This document shows positions 25,014 to 33,987 of a stretch of 54,581 nt of DNA, piece after piece (positions within the stretch are counted from its first letter, which is position 1; each line of letters begins with the position of its first letter). The stretch comes from CAMDBL01 sp964498125 (GTDB lineage Bacteria > Pseudomonadota > Alphaproteobacteria > Rhizobiales > Hyphomicrobiaceae). Under the pieces are notes generated by a model that made no database searches, was not told where the DNA came from, and was given only the letters and a program-made list of their open reading frames with translations. The DNA lies in the NCBI GenBank assembly GCA_964498125.1, contig CAZCGE010000095.1, forward strand, positions 1-54,581, given 5' to 3'. The position numbers were made by a program, and so were the translations under genes.

Positions 25014-25943
25014 CTATTGCCAGTTGAGCCGCAAACCGGGCCGTTCCCACTCGAAGGCCGCGAGCTTGCCCCATTGCGCCAGAGTCACGTAGCAGGTCTT
25101 GAGATCGGGCCCACCGAAACACAGATTGGTGGTCCAGACGTCGTCAATCGGCAGGTGGCGGACGGTCCCGCCGTCCGGGCTGACCACCGTGATGCCACCG
25201 CGAAACAGCGTCGCGATCATGACGTTGCCGGCGCTGTCCACAGCCATGCTGTCGTAGCGCTGATAGGGCATGCCGGCGGCGTAGAGCAGGCGCGCGCCAT
25301 GCGGCGAGGGCCAAGGCTCGCGCTTGATCTCGCCCGGGGCAAGGACATCCATCGCCCACAGCCGCGCCGGCTCGCTTTCGACGAAATACAGCGTCTTGCC
25401 ATCGGGCGAAAGCGCGCAGCCATTGGCGGTCAGTGTCGGGCCGGTGACAGGCTTGATAACGCGTCCGTCGGTGGTGGCGTAGTAGACCGCGCAGCGATCG
25501 AACCGGTCGGGATGCCCCTTGCCCAGATCGGTGAAATAAAATCCGCCGTGCGCATCGAACACCAGGTCGTTGGGGCCAATCAGACGCCGGTCGCCGCAGT
25601 GCGTGTAGAGCGTCTTGAAGGCGCCGGTGGCCGCGTCGACCTGCTGGATCGAGCCGCCGACAAAATTGGGCGGTGGCCCGGCCGGCCGCAATCCGGTCTC
25701 GCCATCCTCGTGCCAGCTCGAGCCGCCGTGATTGCAGACATAGACTTTGCCGTCCGGTCCGATGGCCGCGCCGTTCGGGCCGTCGCCCAGGTTGGCGATC
25801 GTCGTCTTGGCGCCATCGGCCGCCACGCGCGTCAGCCGGCCCGCTGCGATCTCGACCAGGATCACCGATCCATCCGGCACGGCCACCGGCCCTTCGGGAA
25901 ACCGCAGTCCGGTGGTGATGATGCGGAAATTCTTCAGCTGCAT
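25014..25943 (-). CDS. SMP-30/gluconolactonase family protein
   Basis: 309-aa six-bladed beta-propeller of the SMP-30/LRE family, which hydrolyses sugar or other lactones with a divalent metal. Visible elements are the metal-ligand Glu in RFPEGPVAV (near residue 17), repeated GPDGKVYV/SPDGKTLYF blades, the GPNDLVFDAHGGFYFTD stretch carrying the Asn ligand, and YDSMAVDSAGNVMIA carrying the Asp ligand. No signal peptide is seen, so it is probably cytosolic. AAAGG precedes the ATG. It lies 30 bp upstream of the methyltransferase stop, in the same direction. Confidence 0.9.
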   Translation of the reverse strand: MQLKNFRIITTGLRFPEGPVAVPDGSVILVEIAAGRLTRVAADGAKTTIANLGDGPNGAAIGPDGKVYVCNHGGSSWHEDGETGLRPAGPPPNFVGGSIQQVDAATGAFKTLYTHCGDRRLIGPNDLVFDAHGGFYFTDLGKGHPDRFDRCAVYYATTDGRVIKPVTGPTLTANGCALSPDGKTLYFVESEPARLWAMDVLAPGEIKREPWPSPHGARLLYAAGMPYQRYDSMAVDSAGNVMIATLFRGGITVVSPDGGTVRHLPIDDVWTTNLCFGGPDLKTCYVTLAQWGKLAAFEWERPGLRLNWQ

Positions 25944-25973
25944 GGCGTGCGCCTTTCGTTTGTCATCGATCCG

Positions 25974-26747
25974 TCAAGCGACCAGCGTCAACCCTCGCTC
26001 CTGCGGCTCCCTTGCGGGACTGTCGCGCCGGACGCCGCCGCGCACCGGCACGAGATCGCGCAGCCGCCGTGCCGTGGCGGCCTTGCCGATCGGGGCCATC
26101 ATCTCCTTGCGCGCCTCGACGATGATGACACCGGCAAAGCCCGGCGAAATGCGTGCGCCGATGCGCTCGAAGGCGGTCGCCGACCGCAGCAACAGGCGCT
26201 TGTCGAAGGGCGGCAGATACAGGGCCATCGACCAGTCGAGGGGTGTAAACAGTGCATCCGCCAGCAGCCGCTCGAGTTGGCCGCGACTGTAAGGCTGGCC
26301 CTGGCCAAAGGGCGTGCTGTCGATCCTGGCCCACACGCCGCGCCGGTTCGGCACAATCATCAGTAAGCGCCCTTCAGGCGCCAGCACGCGCCAGATCTCG
26401 CGCAACAGCGGACCGGCACGCTCCGCCGTCTCCAGGCAGTGCACGGCCAGAATGCGATCAACGGAGCTGTCGGGCAGCGGCAGCTGCTCGTTCTCCACCA
26501 ACACGGAGTGCACGCGGCCCGCCGGCGGCCAAACGAGGGCGCCCTGTTCGACCGGCATCAGCGCGCCCAGTCGTGTCACCTCGCCGCGAAAAGAGCCCAG
26601 AAAAGGCGAGGCAAAGCCCATGCCCATCAGCGTACCGCCGGGCAGCCGCCGCCAGCGCGCGCGAATGCGCTGTGACAGCAGCCGCCGCGCGACCTGCCCA
26701 AGGTGGGTCGCGTAGAAGTCACGCAGGGTCTCGACGTCGAGCTGCAT
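25974..26747 (-). CDS. Class I SAM-dependent methyltransferase
   Basis: 257 aa. It opens MQLDVETLRDFYATHLGQ, the conserved beginning of an alphaproteobacterial methyltransferase group often encoded next to glyoxalase II. The AdoMet core follows: MGMGFASPFL near residue 41, LPLPDSSVDRILAVHCLE near 92-109, and VLAPEGRLLMIVPNRRG near 125-141. The usual gloB neighbour is absent, so the substrate is open. GAGGCAAG precedes the ATG. The next gene downstream on this strand is the SMP-30 protein. Confidence 0.87.
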   Translation of the reverse strand: MQLDVETLRDFYATHLGQVARRLLSQRIRARWRRLPGGTLMGMGFASPFLGSFRGEVTRLGALMPVEQGALVWPPAGRVHSVLVENEQLPLPDSSVDRILAVHCLETAERAGPLLREIWRVLAPEGRLLMIVPNRRGVWARIDSTPFGQGQPYSRGQLERLLADALFTPLDWSMALYLPPFDKRLLLRSATAFERIGARISPGFAGVIIVEARKEMMAPIGKAATARRLRDLVPVRGGVRRDSPAREPQERGLTLVA

Positions 26748-26911
26748 CTTGCCTCACAGGGGCTCCAGCCACTCATGGCGGGGCCGCGTTGCACTCAACG
26801 CATATCCGCTCGGTGCACGCGGGGCAACGGTCGCCTGTGTCGACAAACCCGTCCAGCTTCACGGATTTGCCCCATTTGCCGAGCTTCAATTGGGCCTTGG
26901 AGGTGTGCAAC

Positions 26912-28228
26912 ATGATACGATCCCAGCGATTACTCGGTTCGGCGGCGATCGCCGCGGTTCTGTCGCTGCAGCTTCCTGGCGCATCGGCCCAAGTGGCGCG
27001 CCGCGATGACATCGCCGAACTCCTGCGCCGGCCGGGTCCAGGTGAGTGGCGTTTGGCGCAGGCGCCGCCGAAGGCATCGGCGGCGCCCGCCACGCAGCCC
27101 GAGCCCAAGGACGCCCGTGAGGGCGATCCGGCCTACGAGCAGGCGCGCCGATTGATGAGCGCCATCGACGCCATTCTGCAGGACACGGCGCGCAATCGTT
27201 CGGACGTGCGCAAGCTGCCGAGCAAGGAAGATTTTCTCGTGCCGCCACTGTGGACCGAGACGCGTGAGGATCGCGAGCAGAAAATTCGCAACCTGCTCGA
27301 CGCCGCGCTCGGCATCGTCACCGACGCGCCCGTTGTCGAGGTGCAGAAGAAGATCGACGGCCTCAGGCGCAACATTCGCGAGATCGAGGACCGCATCACT
27401 CGGGCGCGCGAAAAGCAGCTCTCGGCGCCCAAGGATGCGCTGCTGCCAGGCATTCTTGCCGACACTGTCGACAGTCTCGCCAAGGATATGGCGGACCACG
27501 CCAAGAGGATCGAGGCCAATCGCGACGAGATTCGCGCCGCCAAGGGCGATATCCGCGCTGGGCTGCTCAAGTCGGGCATTCAGCTGGATTCCGAGCAGAC
27601 CGATCTGCTGCTGGAAAGCGTGCTGTCGGGCGACTTGGTGCGGCTGATTGCAACGTTCAATGCCGCAAAGATGATCGACGGGCAGCTCGCCAAGCTGCTG
27701 GCGGCTTCGGGCGACAACGTCGGCGCGGCGCGGCGTTATTTCGCCATGCATGCGGCGCTGTTCGCCATCCTCGTGCACGCCCAGGACGCGACCATCGGCA
27801 AGATCGATAGCAACTACATGCCCAAGCTCGAGGCCATCCTGAAGGATATCGGCGCGGCGCGACAACGAACGCATGAGCTGTTGCGCGCCGAGAACCGGCC
27901 CGATCAGAAGCGCGCGCTGGAGGCCAACCGCGACAGCCAGAAGGTTGCGGAGGAGGCCGCGCGTGGCTATCGCAATTATCTGAAGCAGCAGCGCGAGCAG
28001 ATCGCCCGCGCCAGGGCGCGCGCCACGCATGACTTGAAGATCGCCGACAACACCTATGAGACAGTCGAAGCCAGCTACCAGCTGCGCAACCTGATGCGCG
28101 ACGGCTCGACGTCGTTCGAAGCGCTGCAGAAACTCGAAGCGCCCACGTTCGACCAGATTTTCAAGAACGAGGAACTGAGGCGCGAATTTGAGAACCTGAC
28201 GCGCAAGCTGGATGCCCCGGCGAGCTGA
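26912..28228 (+). CDS. Exported coiled-coil protein of unknown function
   Basis: 438 aa with a signal peptide of about 25 residues (AAIAAVLSLQLPGASAQ). The mature part is almost wholly helical and charged. Long heptad-like stretches at about residues 125-215 and 300-400 (RRNIREIEDRITRAREKQ; RGYRNYLKQQREQIARARA) predict a coiled coil in the periplasm. No enzymatic motif is seen. The ATG at 26912 has GGAGGT upstream; the much longer open frame from 26252 is unsupported. A structural or scaffold role is only a guess. Confidence 0.8.
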   Translation: MIRSQRLLGSAAIAAVLSLQLPGASAQVARRDDIAELLRRPGPGEWRLAQAPPKASAAPATQPEPKDAREGDPAYEQARRLMSAIDAILQDTARNRSDVRKLPSKEDFLVPPLWTETREDREQKIRNLLDAALGIVTDAPVVEVQKKIDGLRRNIREIEDRITRAREKQLSAPKDALLPGILADTVDSLAKDMADHAKRIEANRDEIRAAKGDIRAGLLKSGIQLDSEQTDLLLESVLSGDLVRLIATFNAAKMIDGQLAKLLAASGDNVGAARRYFAMHAALFAILVHAQDATIGKIDSNYMPKLEAILKDIGAARQRTHELLRAENRPDQKRALEANRDSQKVAEEAARGYRNYLKQQREQIARARARATHDLKIADNTYETVEASYQLRNLMRDGSTSFEALQKLEAPTFDQIFKNEELRREFENLTRKLDAPAS

Positions 28229-28316
28229 CTCCGGGCTGGCATCGATGTGCGTCGCATGCCGCCACCACCCGTTGGGCTTCACCCGAAAGCGGATAATCCG
28301 AGTTCAATGCAGCGGT

Positions 28317-29246
28317 TCAACGCTTGCGTCCGGGCGGCCGCAGGCTGCTCAATCGGTGCTCTTCCTCGGCGGCCTCCGCCAAGAGCCATTCGCGGAAGGC
28401 TGCGATCTTTGGCAGCTTGGCCGTGGCCTTGGGGCAAACGATCCAATAGGCGTAGGGCACCGCAAGCGACAGCTTGAACGGGCATACGAGCCGGCCGGCA
28501 ATCAGGTCCCAAGCGGCGAGCGCGGTGCGTGCCAGTACGACTCCTTGGCCGTCGACCGCGGCATCGATTGCAATGCTGGCTTGGTTCAGGATTGGACCGC
28601 GAGAGACATCGACATCAGGGACGCGGGCTGCCTCGAGCCATCTCGCCCAATCACTCCGGTCGTTGGTGTGCAACAGCGTGTGTCTTGCGAGGTCAGCCGG
28701 TTTTCGAAGAGGAGGCTTGCCGGAAAGCAGCTTCGGACTGCAAACTGGCAGAAGCTCCTCGACACGCAAGCGCGTTACATCCAGCCCAGTCGCCTGACCG
28801 TCCCCATGCCGGATCGCGAGATCGACGTCCTCGCGCGCAAAATCGACGTGATGAAGCGAGGCACTAATCCGGAGATCGATACCGGGGTGTGCCTCGGCAA
28901 ATCGCGCAAGGCGGTGCACGAGCCATTTCGCCGCGAAATTGGGTGACGTGCTGACGGTCAGCGCGCCCGCGCTCTGACGCTGAAGCAATCGTTCGGTGCC
29001 GGCGGCGATGCGGTCCAGCGCATCGCGCACCACCTCGAGATAGCCACGCCCCGCCTCCGTGATGACAAGCTTCTGTCGTTCGCGATTGAAGAGCTTCAAT
29101 CCGAGCTCAGCCTCGAGCGCCTTCACCTGATGGCTGACGGCACTTTGCGTGACGCACAGCTCCTCGGCCGCGCGGGTGAAGCTTTCGTATCGGGCAGCCG
29201 CCTCGAAAGCCTTGAGCGCGTTCAGCGGCGGCAGGCGGCGCGGCAT
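28317..29246 (-). CDS. GcvA-like LysR-family transcriptional regulator
   Basis: 309 aa. It starts MPRRLPPLNALKAFEAAARY, the pattern of the GcvA branch of LysR proteins. The HTH is SFTRAAEELCVTQSAVSHQVKALE, about residues 21-44. The C-terminal effector domain (SAGALTVSTSPNFAAKWLVHRL onwards) is complete. The ATG at 29246 matches relatives; 29264 is also possible. It is divergent from a group of small DUF1127-type genes, a common arrangement in alphaproteobacteria, so these may be its targets. The ligand is unknown. Confidence 0.9.
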   Translation of the reverse strand: MPRRLPPLNALKAFEAAARYESFTRAAEELCVTQSAVSHQVKALEAELGLKLFNRERQKLVITEAGRGYLEVVRDALDRIAAGTERLLQRQSAGALTVSTSPNFAAKWLVHRLARFAEAHPGIDLRISASLHHVDFAREDVDLAIRHGDGQATGLDVTRLRVEELLPVCSPKLLSGKPPLRKPADLARHTLLHTNDRSDWARWLEAARVPDVDVSRGPILNQASIAIDAAVDGQGVVLARTALAAWDLIAGRLVCPFKLSLAVPYAYWIVCPKATAKLPKIAAFREWLLAEAAEEEHRLSSLRPPGRKR

Positions 29247-29378
29247 GGGCACACCACACATCATGAGAAATTCTCGGGCAAGCTAGAGAAACGATGCTTT
29301 GATGGCAAGGCGCACTGGGACCATACCAACGACCGCACGGGGCACATCCTCGTCATCGATTATCCCAGGAACAAAAAC

Positions 29379-29612
29379 ATGCATCACGCACCAAGTATCA
29401 AAGGCATCTATCAGAAGGCGAGCCTGACAGATCGGTTCATGCAGCCCATCTTCGGCAGGTCCCGGCATTTGGCATCGGTGCTACGGACGATTTGCGACGC
29501 ACTGCGCGGCGGCCTTGCCGCCCAACGCCGATATGAGCAACTGCGGTCGACGGGAACGCCTCACGACACGGCGATCAGACGGGCACTCGGCAATCCGCAT
29601 CCGGGCAAGTGA
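29379..29612 (+). CDS. Small protein related to DUF1127/YjiS-type micro-proteins
   Basis: 77 aa, starting MHHAPSIKGIYQKASLTDRF with AGGA 8 bases upstream. The helical Arg-rich core CDALRGGLAAQRRYEQLRSTG and the ending RRALG resemble the N-terminal helix of DUF1127-linked small proteins. It is the first of three small genes in tandem, divergent from the LysR gene. DUF1127 proteins elsewhere affect RNA turnover and phosphate or stress responses; membership here is tentative. Confidence 0.6.
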   Translation: MHHAPSIKGIYQKASLTDRFMQPIFGRSRHLASVLRTICDALRGGLAAQRRYEQLRSTGTPHDTAIRRALGNPHPGK

Positions 29613-29708
29613 GGGCCGTGTCGTCAGGGTGGCAACCTATGTCGAGACGTTCAGGGCGGCACGCCCATGGCATCGAGCGGCCGACCGCGGCACGCGGAGA
29701 CGGATCAG

Positions 29709-30143
29709 ATGACAACCATTCCCCTCAATCGATCTCGCGACATGACCTTTGACCACGCCGAGAGCCATGGATCGATTGTTTGTCGAATGCTCCAATCAGC
29801 CATTGCGCTTCAAGCCTGGCTGAGTAAATCCCGCCGCCGCCGCAAGGCGATCGCCCAACTCGAAGTCCTATCGGACCATCTGTTGCAGGACATCGGAATA
29901 CGGCGGTCCGAAATCGAGCACGTTGTCCGTTACGGCAGGACTAATCCGTCCGATTGCACCGGGGTGGATGTGACGGCATCGGCATCTCGCCATATGCCTC
30001 AGACCAGTCCCACCGGGGCGAAAAGTTATTTAGGAGATCGCTATGACACTCACATTCGTTTCCTCGACCAGGAAAACCGAAATCATCAGGATAGCAGCGC
30101 AGGCGGCAGCTGCTGTCCGCAGGTGGCACCAAAGCACAAATGA
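29709..30143 (+). CDS. DUF1127 domain protein with unusual C-terminal extension
   Basis: 144 aa. The DUF1127 signature AIAQLEVLSDHLLQDIGIRRSEIEHVV lies at about residues 52-78. Members normally end soon after this motif, but here the frame runs on for about 65 low-complexity residues and ends inside the next gene (overlap 30043-30143). A lost stop or a small indel after the domain is the likely cause. GGAG lies 9 bases before the ATG. Function is unknown; family members are small RNA-linked regulators. Confidence 0.7.
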   Translation: MTTIPLNRSRDMTFDHAESHGSIVCRMLQSAIALQAWLSKSRRRRKAIAQLEVLSDHLLQDIGIRRSEIEHVVRYGRTNPSDCTGVDVTASASRHMPQTSPTGAKSYLGDRYDTHIRFLDQENRNHQDSSAGGSCCPQVAPKHK

Positions 30144-30309
30144 AGCGCAGCAACTCCGCGCTTCACGGAAGGTCGTCGCATACTTGCGCAACCTCGACAA
30201 CGAGCGGCTGAGAAATCTCGGAATTGAGCGCCCCGAGATTGAACGCCGTTTCGCTTCGACCCGGCAGGATCAGCTGAGTGCCAGGCGATCACGCATTCCA
30301 TCAGTGTAA
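30043..30309 (+). CDS. DUF1127-like small protein
   Basis: 88 aa with a clear ribosome site (AGGAG, 6 bases upstream). The C-terminal part, RKVVAYLRNLDNERLRNLGIERPEIERRF, follows the DUF1127 pattern with a conserved helix and the L..LGI..EI motif. It is the third small gene of the cluster and overlaps the extended reading frame of the second. It is probably co-transcribed with it. Confidence 0.75.
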   Translation: MTLTFVSSTRKTEIIRIAAQAAAAVRRWHQSTNEAQQLRASRKVVAYLRNLDNERLRNLGIERPEIERRFASTRQDQLSARRSRIPSV

Positions 30310-30374
30310 CGCGCGACGAGATCTCTGCGGTGGTGTTCGTCGCCCCCCACCCGAGCATGAGCCCGCACCGAGGC

Positions 30375-30410
30375 AAAAAAATACCCCGTCCCAAGGGGGT
30401 TGGGACGGGG
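30375..30410 (-). terminator. Strong intrinsic terminator, - strand
   Basis: An 11-bp perfect stem (30384-30394 with 30400-30410) with a 5-base loop is followed on the - strand by TA and TTTTTTT. There is no T-run on the + strand side, so it serves - strand transcription: the candidate sRNA, or read-through from the aminotransferase gene. Confidence 0.88.
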
Positions 30411-30465
30411 CAATCCTGGTGCCTGCCGACAGGGTTCGTGGGGGGACGAGACGGCAGGCACGCTA
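30375..30465 (-). ncRNA. Probable small RNA with a C-rich hairpin loop
   Basis: On the - strand a 10-bp stem, GTGCCTGCCG/CGGCAGGCAC (30461-30452 with 30428-30419), encloses an inner UCGU/ACGA stem whose loop is CCCCCC. An 8-base linker follows. Then comes a perfect 11-bp terminator stem, CCCCGTCCCAA/TTGGGACGGGG, and seven U. No protein gene ends at this terminator: the nearest gene on the strand ends at 30774, about 360 bp upstream. Loops rich in C that can pair with Shine-Dalgarno sequences are typical of alphaproteobacterial regulatory sRNAs. The 5' end and promoter are not defined. Confidence 0.65.
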
Positions 30466-30773
30466 GGTTTACGCCTGTATGAGTACATCTGCCGCGGCAG
30501 GTCTGCCAGAGCGCAGTTGAAAGCCGCGGCGCCGTTAACCAAGTTATCAACAGCTTTCAGTTGGTCAGGTCTTGTTCTGGCGATGATTCTAACTCTAGCG
30601 CCTGCCCCCCTCGGCACAGGGCTATCGCATCCGCTCCCGGGAATTCGAGATTCCCAAGATGTTGAACCTCACCCAGCAAGCGGATGGAACGTGCGCCGTG
30701 TACGTTGCAAAGGCAACCTACTCCGCACGCGGGAGCACCGTATGGAAAAATGCGGCGCAAGCCTCGTTGCCAA

Positions 30774-32129
30774 CTACCCTCGCGGCAGCGACAGCAGCGC
30801 CGCATCCACCGCTTCGCCGAACCGCTCGACGATGCGGTCGATATCCGCGCTCGTGACGATGAACGGCGGCGCCAGCATGTTGTGGTCGCCGACTTTGCCG
30901 TCGATAGTGCCGGGCATGGCGTAGCAGGTCAGCCCGCGCGCCATGGCCTCGCGTTTCACCCGCGCATTCAACTTGAGCGCGGGATCGAACGGCGCCTTGG
31001 TCGTCCGATCCGTCACGTACTCCACCGCCCAGAACAGCCCTCGGCCGCGCATGTCGCCGACATGGTGATGGTTGCCGAAGCGCTCGCGCAGCCGCCGCTC
31101 CAGATGCACGCCCTGTGCCCGCACATTCGCCAGCAAGTCATCGTCCTCGATGGTTTCCTGCACCGCCAGCGCCGCCGCGCACGCCACGGGGTGCGCCAGA
31201 TAGGTATGGCCGTGCTGGAAGAAGCCGCTGCCGTCGCGATAGGCCGCAAACAGTTTGCCCGACAGCAGCACGGCGCCGATCGGCTGGTAGCCGGCGCCGA
31301 GCCCCTTGGCGATGGCCATCAGATCGGGCGCCACGCCTTCCTGCTCGATGGCGTGCAAGGTGCCGGTGCGGCCCATGCCGCACATCACCTCGTCGAGGAT
31401 CAACAGGATGCCGTGGCGGTCGCAGATCTCGCGCACCCGTTTGAAGTAGCCGGGCGGCGGCGTCGTGCAGCCCTGCGTCGCCCCTCCCACCGTCTCGGCG
31501 ACGAAGGCGATCACCGTATCCGGCCCGAGTTCCTCAATCTTGGCCCCCAACTCGTCGGCCAGACGCGCGCCATAGGCGTCCGGCGTCTCGCCCTCGCGCT
31601 GGTCGCGATAGGCATAGGGCGGGGCAACGTGATGGCTCTCGAACAGCATCGGCGCGAATTGCTGGCGCCGCCAGGCATTGCCGCCAACCGCCAGCACGCC
31701 CAGCGTATTGCCGTGATAGCTCTGCCGGCGGCCGATGAAATGGCGGCGCTGTGGCTGGCCGATCTCGACGAAATACTGCCGCGCCATCTTCAGCGCCGCT
31801 TCCATCGCCTCCGACCCTCCGGAGACGTAGTACACATGCTCGAGGCCCGTTGGTGCATGCTCGACGAGGCGATCGGCCAGCCGCTCGGCGACCTCGGTGG
31901 TGAAGAACGAGGTGTGGGCATAGGCCAGTTGATCGACCTGCGCCTTGATCGCGGCACCGACGGCGGGATGGCCGTGTCCGAGGCACGACACCGCGGCGCC
32001 ACCCGACGCATCGATATAGCGCTTGCCGTCGGCGCCGATGATCTCGATGCCCTGGCCGCCGACGGCGATCGGCAAGGTATCCCCGCCATGAATCTGGCGA
32101 TGCAGAATGCGGGTCTTGCGCTGGGTCAT
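30774..32129 (-). CDS. Class III pyridoxal-phosphate aminotransferase
   Basis: 451-aa PLP enzyme of the omega/class III type, using an amino donor and a 2-oxo acid or aldehyde acceptor. Visible elements are SGGSEAMEAALKMAR (cofactor phosphate loop), FIGRRQSYHGNT, LLILDEVMCGMGRTG with the cofactor-contacting Asp, and AIAKGLGAGYQPIGAV with the Schiff-base Lys near residue 275. The length is normal. The substrate is not predictable: relatives act on taurine, beta-alanine, GABA or adenosylmethionine. AGGAGGACAGGCC precedes the ATG. It is divergent from the UbiB-like gene. Confidence 0.9.
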   Translation of the reverse strand: MTQRKTRILHRQIHGGDTLPIAVGGQGIEIIGADGKRYIDASGGAAVSCLGHGHPAVGAAIKAQVDQLAYAHTSFFTTEVAERLADRLVEHAPTGLEHVYYVSGGSEAMEAALKMARQYFVEIGQPQRRHFIGRRQSYHGNTLGVLAVGGNAWRRQQFAPMLFESHHVAPPYAYRDQREGETPDAYGARLADELGAKIEELGPDTVIAFVAETVGGATQGCTTPPPGYFKRVREICDRHGILLILDEVMCGMGRTGTLHAIEQEGVAPDLMAIAKGLGAGYQPIGAVLLSGKLFAAYRDGSGFFQHGHTYLAHPVACAAALAVQETIEDDDLLANVRAQGVHLERRLRERFGNHHHVGDMRGRGLFWAVEYVTDRTTKAPFDPALKLNARVKREAMARGLTCYAMPGTIDGKVGDHNMLAPPFIVTSADIDRIVERFGEAVDAALLSLPRG

Positions 32130-32304
32130 GGCCTGTCCTCCTGGTCGCAGCCGCCAAGGCGCGATGGTGGCGCTGCAGGATGATCCAGTGACCAGGCAAT
32201 GTCCAACCTGGCGAACGTTCGGCGGTCGGGCTTGACCGAACGCGGCGAGCGGGTCATGTGCTACTTTGTATCGGCCCGATCATCAGAGGGACGCCTCACC
32301 ACCT

Positions 32305-33909
32305 ATGGCCAGCGCACCGGTCAATCTCCTGCGGCTGGCCCGCGCCGGTCTGGTGCTGGCCCAGCACGGCGTCCGCTTTGTGCCGAAGGGCATGAAGGCG
32401 CCCGCCATCCTGCATATCGTCCGCGCTCTAACCTGGCCGATCGGGCTGCTGACCCGGCCGTTCCACGCGCACGATAATCCGCAGGCCCGCGTCGCCGCCG
32501 CGCTGGCCCGGCTGGGGCCGAGCTACATCAAGCTCGGCCAGTTCCTGGCCACCCGCGCCGATCTGATCGGGGCTGAACTCGCCAGCGATCTGTCGCACCT
32601 GCAGGACCGCCAGCCGCCGTTTTCCATGGCTGAGGCGCGCATCGCGATCGAGGACAGCCTGGGCGGCCGGCTCGAGGAGCATTTCGCCGAATTCGGCCCG
32701 CCGGTGGCCGCGGCGTCCATCGCTCAGGTGCACAAGGCCGTTACGCTGGATGGCGGGGTGCGCCGCGAGGTGGCGGTAAAAGTGCTGCGCCCAGGCATCG
32801 AGCGGCGATTCCGCGCCGATCTCGACAGCTACTTTTTCGCCGCCCGACTGATCGAGCGCTTGCATCCGCCGATCCGCCGCCTGAAGCCCGTCGCCGTGGT
32901 CGACAACCTCAAGCGGACCACCGAGCTGGAAATGGATTTGCGGCTGGAGGCCGCCGCCATCTCGGAGATGGCCGAGAACATCGCAGCCGACCCAAGTTTC
33001 CGCGTGCCGGCGATCGATTGGAAGCGCACACAGAGGCGCGTACTCACCATTGAATGGATCGACGGCATTGCGATCTCGGATCACGCGCGACTGAAAGCCG
33101 CTGGCTTCGACCTGAAGGAGTTGGGCCTCGTCATCCTGCGCTCGTTCCTCAAGCATGCGATGCGCGACGGCTTCTTCCACGCCGACATGCACCAGGGCAA
33201 CCTGCTGGTCGACGGCGAGGGCAAGGTGGTGGCCGTCGATTTCGGCATCATGGGGCGACTCGGGGCAAAGGAGCGCCGCTTCCTGGCTGAGATCCTGCAC
33301 GGCCTCATCACGCGCGATTATCGCCGCGCGGCGGAGGTGCATTTCTGGGCTGGCTATGTGCCGCCGCACCACGCCATCGAGACGTTTGCTCAAGCCCTTC
33401 GGGCCATTGGCGAGCCGATCCATGGGCGGACGGCGGAGGAAATCTCGATGGCCGACCTGCTGGGACAATTGTTCGCCTACACCGAGGTGTTCGACATGGA
33501 GACCCGGCCGGAGTTGATCCTGCTGCAGAAGAGCATGGTGATCGTCGAGGGCGTGGCGCGTTCGCTCGATCCCAGTCTCAATATGTGGGTCGCCGCCGAG
33601 CCGATCGCGCGCGAGTGGGTGGAGGCCAATCTCGGTCTCGCCGGCCGGCTCAAGGACGCGGGCGAAGGCGCCGGCGTCATGGGCCGCCTGCTGAGCGAAG
33701 CGCCGCGACTGCTGGAGCAGGCCGAGAGCACGGCGATGGCGCTGGCCGAGATGGCGCGCGGCGGCATCCGCCTCGACGAGCCGACGGTCAAGCGGCTGGC
33801 GCAAGCACAGGCCGCGGCCGACCGGGGCGGCTGGGTACGTTGGGTGATCGCTATCGCGGCCATCGTCATCGCCGCGGCAGCGGTTGGCATCTGGCCAGCG
33901 GGAGGTTGA
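32305..33909 (+). CDS. ABC1/UbiB-family atypical kinase
   Basis: 534 aa. The KxGQ motif appears in LGPSYIKLGQFLATRADLIG, the Ala-rich loop as VAAASIAQVHKAV, the VAVK Lys as EVAVKVLRPG, and the catalytic HADMHQGNLL and VDFGIMG. The C-terminus has one clear membrane helix (WVIAIAAIVIAAAAVGIW). These are the hallmarks of UbiB/COQ8, the ATPase/kinase-like protein needed for ubiquinone synthesis. UbiE and a Fpg gene usually flank the main alphaproteobacterial ubiB; here neither is adjacent, so this may be a second copy. ATG 32305 is chosen by family N-terminus; the ribosome site is weak. Confidence 0.88.
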   Translation: MASAPVNLLRLARAGLVLAQHGVRFVPKGMKAPAILHIVRALTWPIGLLTRPFHAHDNPQARVAAALARLGPSYIKLGQFLATRADLIGAELASDLSHLQDRQPPFSMAEARIAIEDSLGGRLEEHFAEFGPPVAAASIAQVHKAVTLDGGVRREVAVKVLRPGIERRFRADLDSYFFAARLIERLHPPIRRLKPVAVVDNLKRTTELEMDLRLEAAAISEMAENIAADPSFRVPAIDWKRTQRRVLTIEWIDGIAISDHARLKAAGFDLKELGLVILRSFLKHAMRDGFFHADMHQGNLLVDGEGKVVAVDFGIMGRLGAKERRFLAEILHGLITRDYRRAAEVHFWAGYVPPHHAIETFAQALRAIGEPIHGRTAEEISMADLLGQLFAYTEVFDMETRPELILLQKSMVIVEGVARSLDPSLNMWVAAEPIAREWVEANLGLAGRLKDAGEGAGVMGRLLSEAPRLLEQAESTAMALAEMARGGIRLDEPTVKRLAQAQAAADRGGWVRWVIAIAAIVIAAAAVGIWPAGG

Positions 33910-33923
33910 GACTCTCGCTCGAA

Positions 33924-33987
33924 GTAGGTTGGTGTTGAGCGCCGTTGGCGCGAAGCCCAACATTCCCGGCGCCAACCTCGGGTCTAC
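33924..33987. repeat. REP-like imperfect palindrome
   Basis: It starts GTAGGTTGGTGTTGAGCGCC and ends GGCGCCAACCTCGGGTCTAC, with internal GCGAAGCCCAACA. It is related to the better-preserved copy at 45759-45857. It lies between the converging UbiB-like and 33984 genes and covers the stop codon of the latter. Confidence 0.65.

Noticed and set aside
26252..26911. Upstream extension of the coiled-coil protein gene
   Set aside because: It is antisense to the methyltransferase; the GGAGGT and signal peptide at 26912 fix the start.
30684..32183. 499-codon ORF on the + strand
   Set aside because: Antisense shadow of the class III aminotransferase, which has clear PLP motifs on the other strand.
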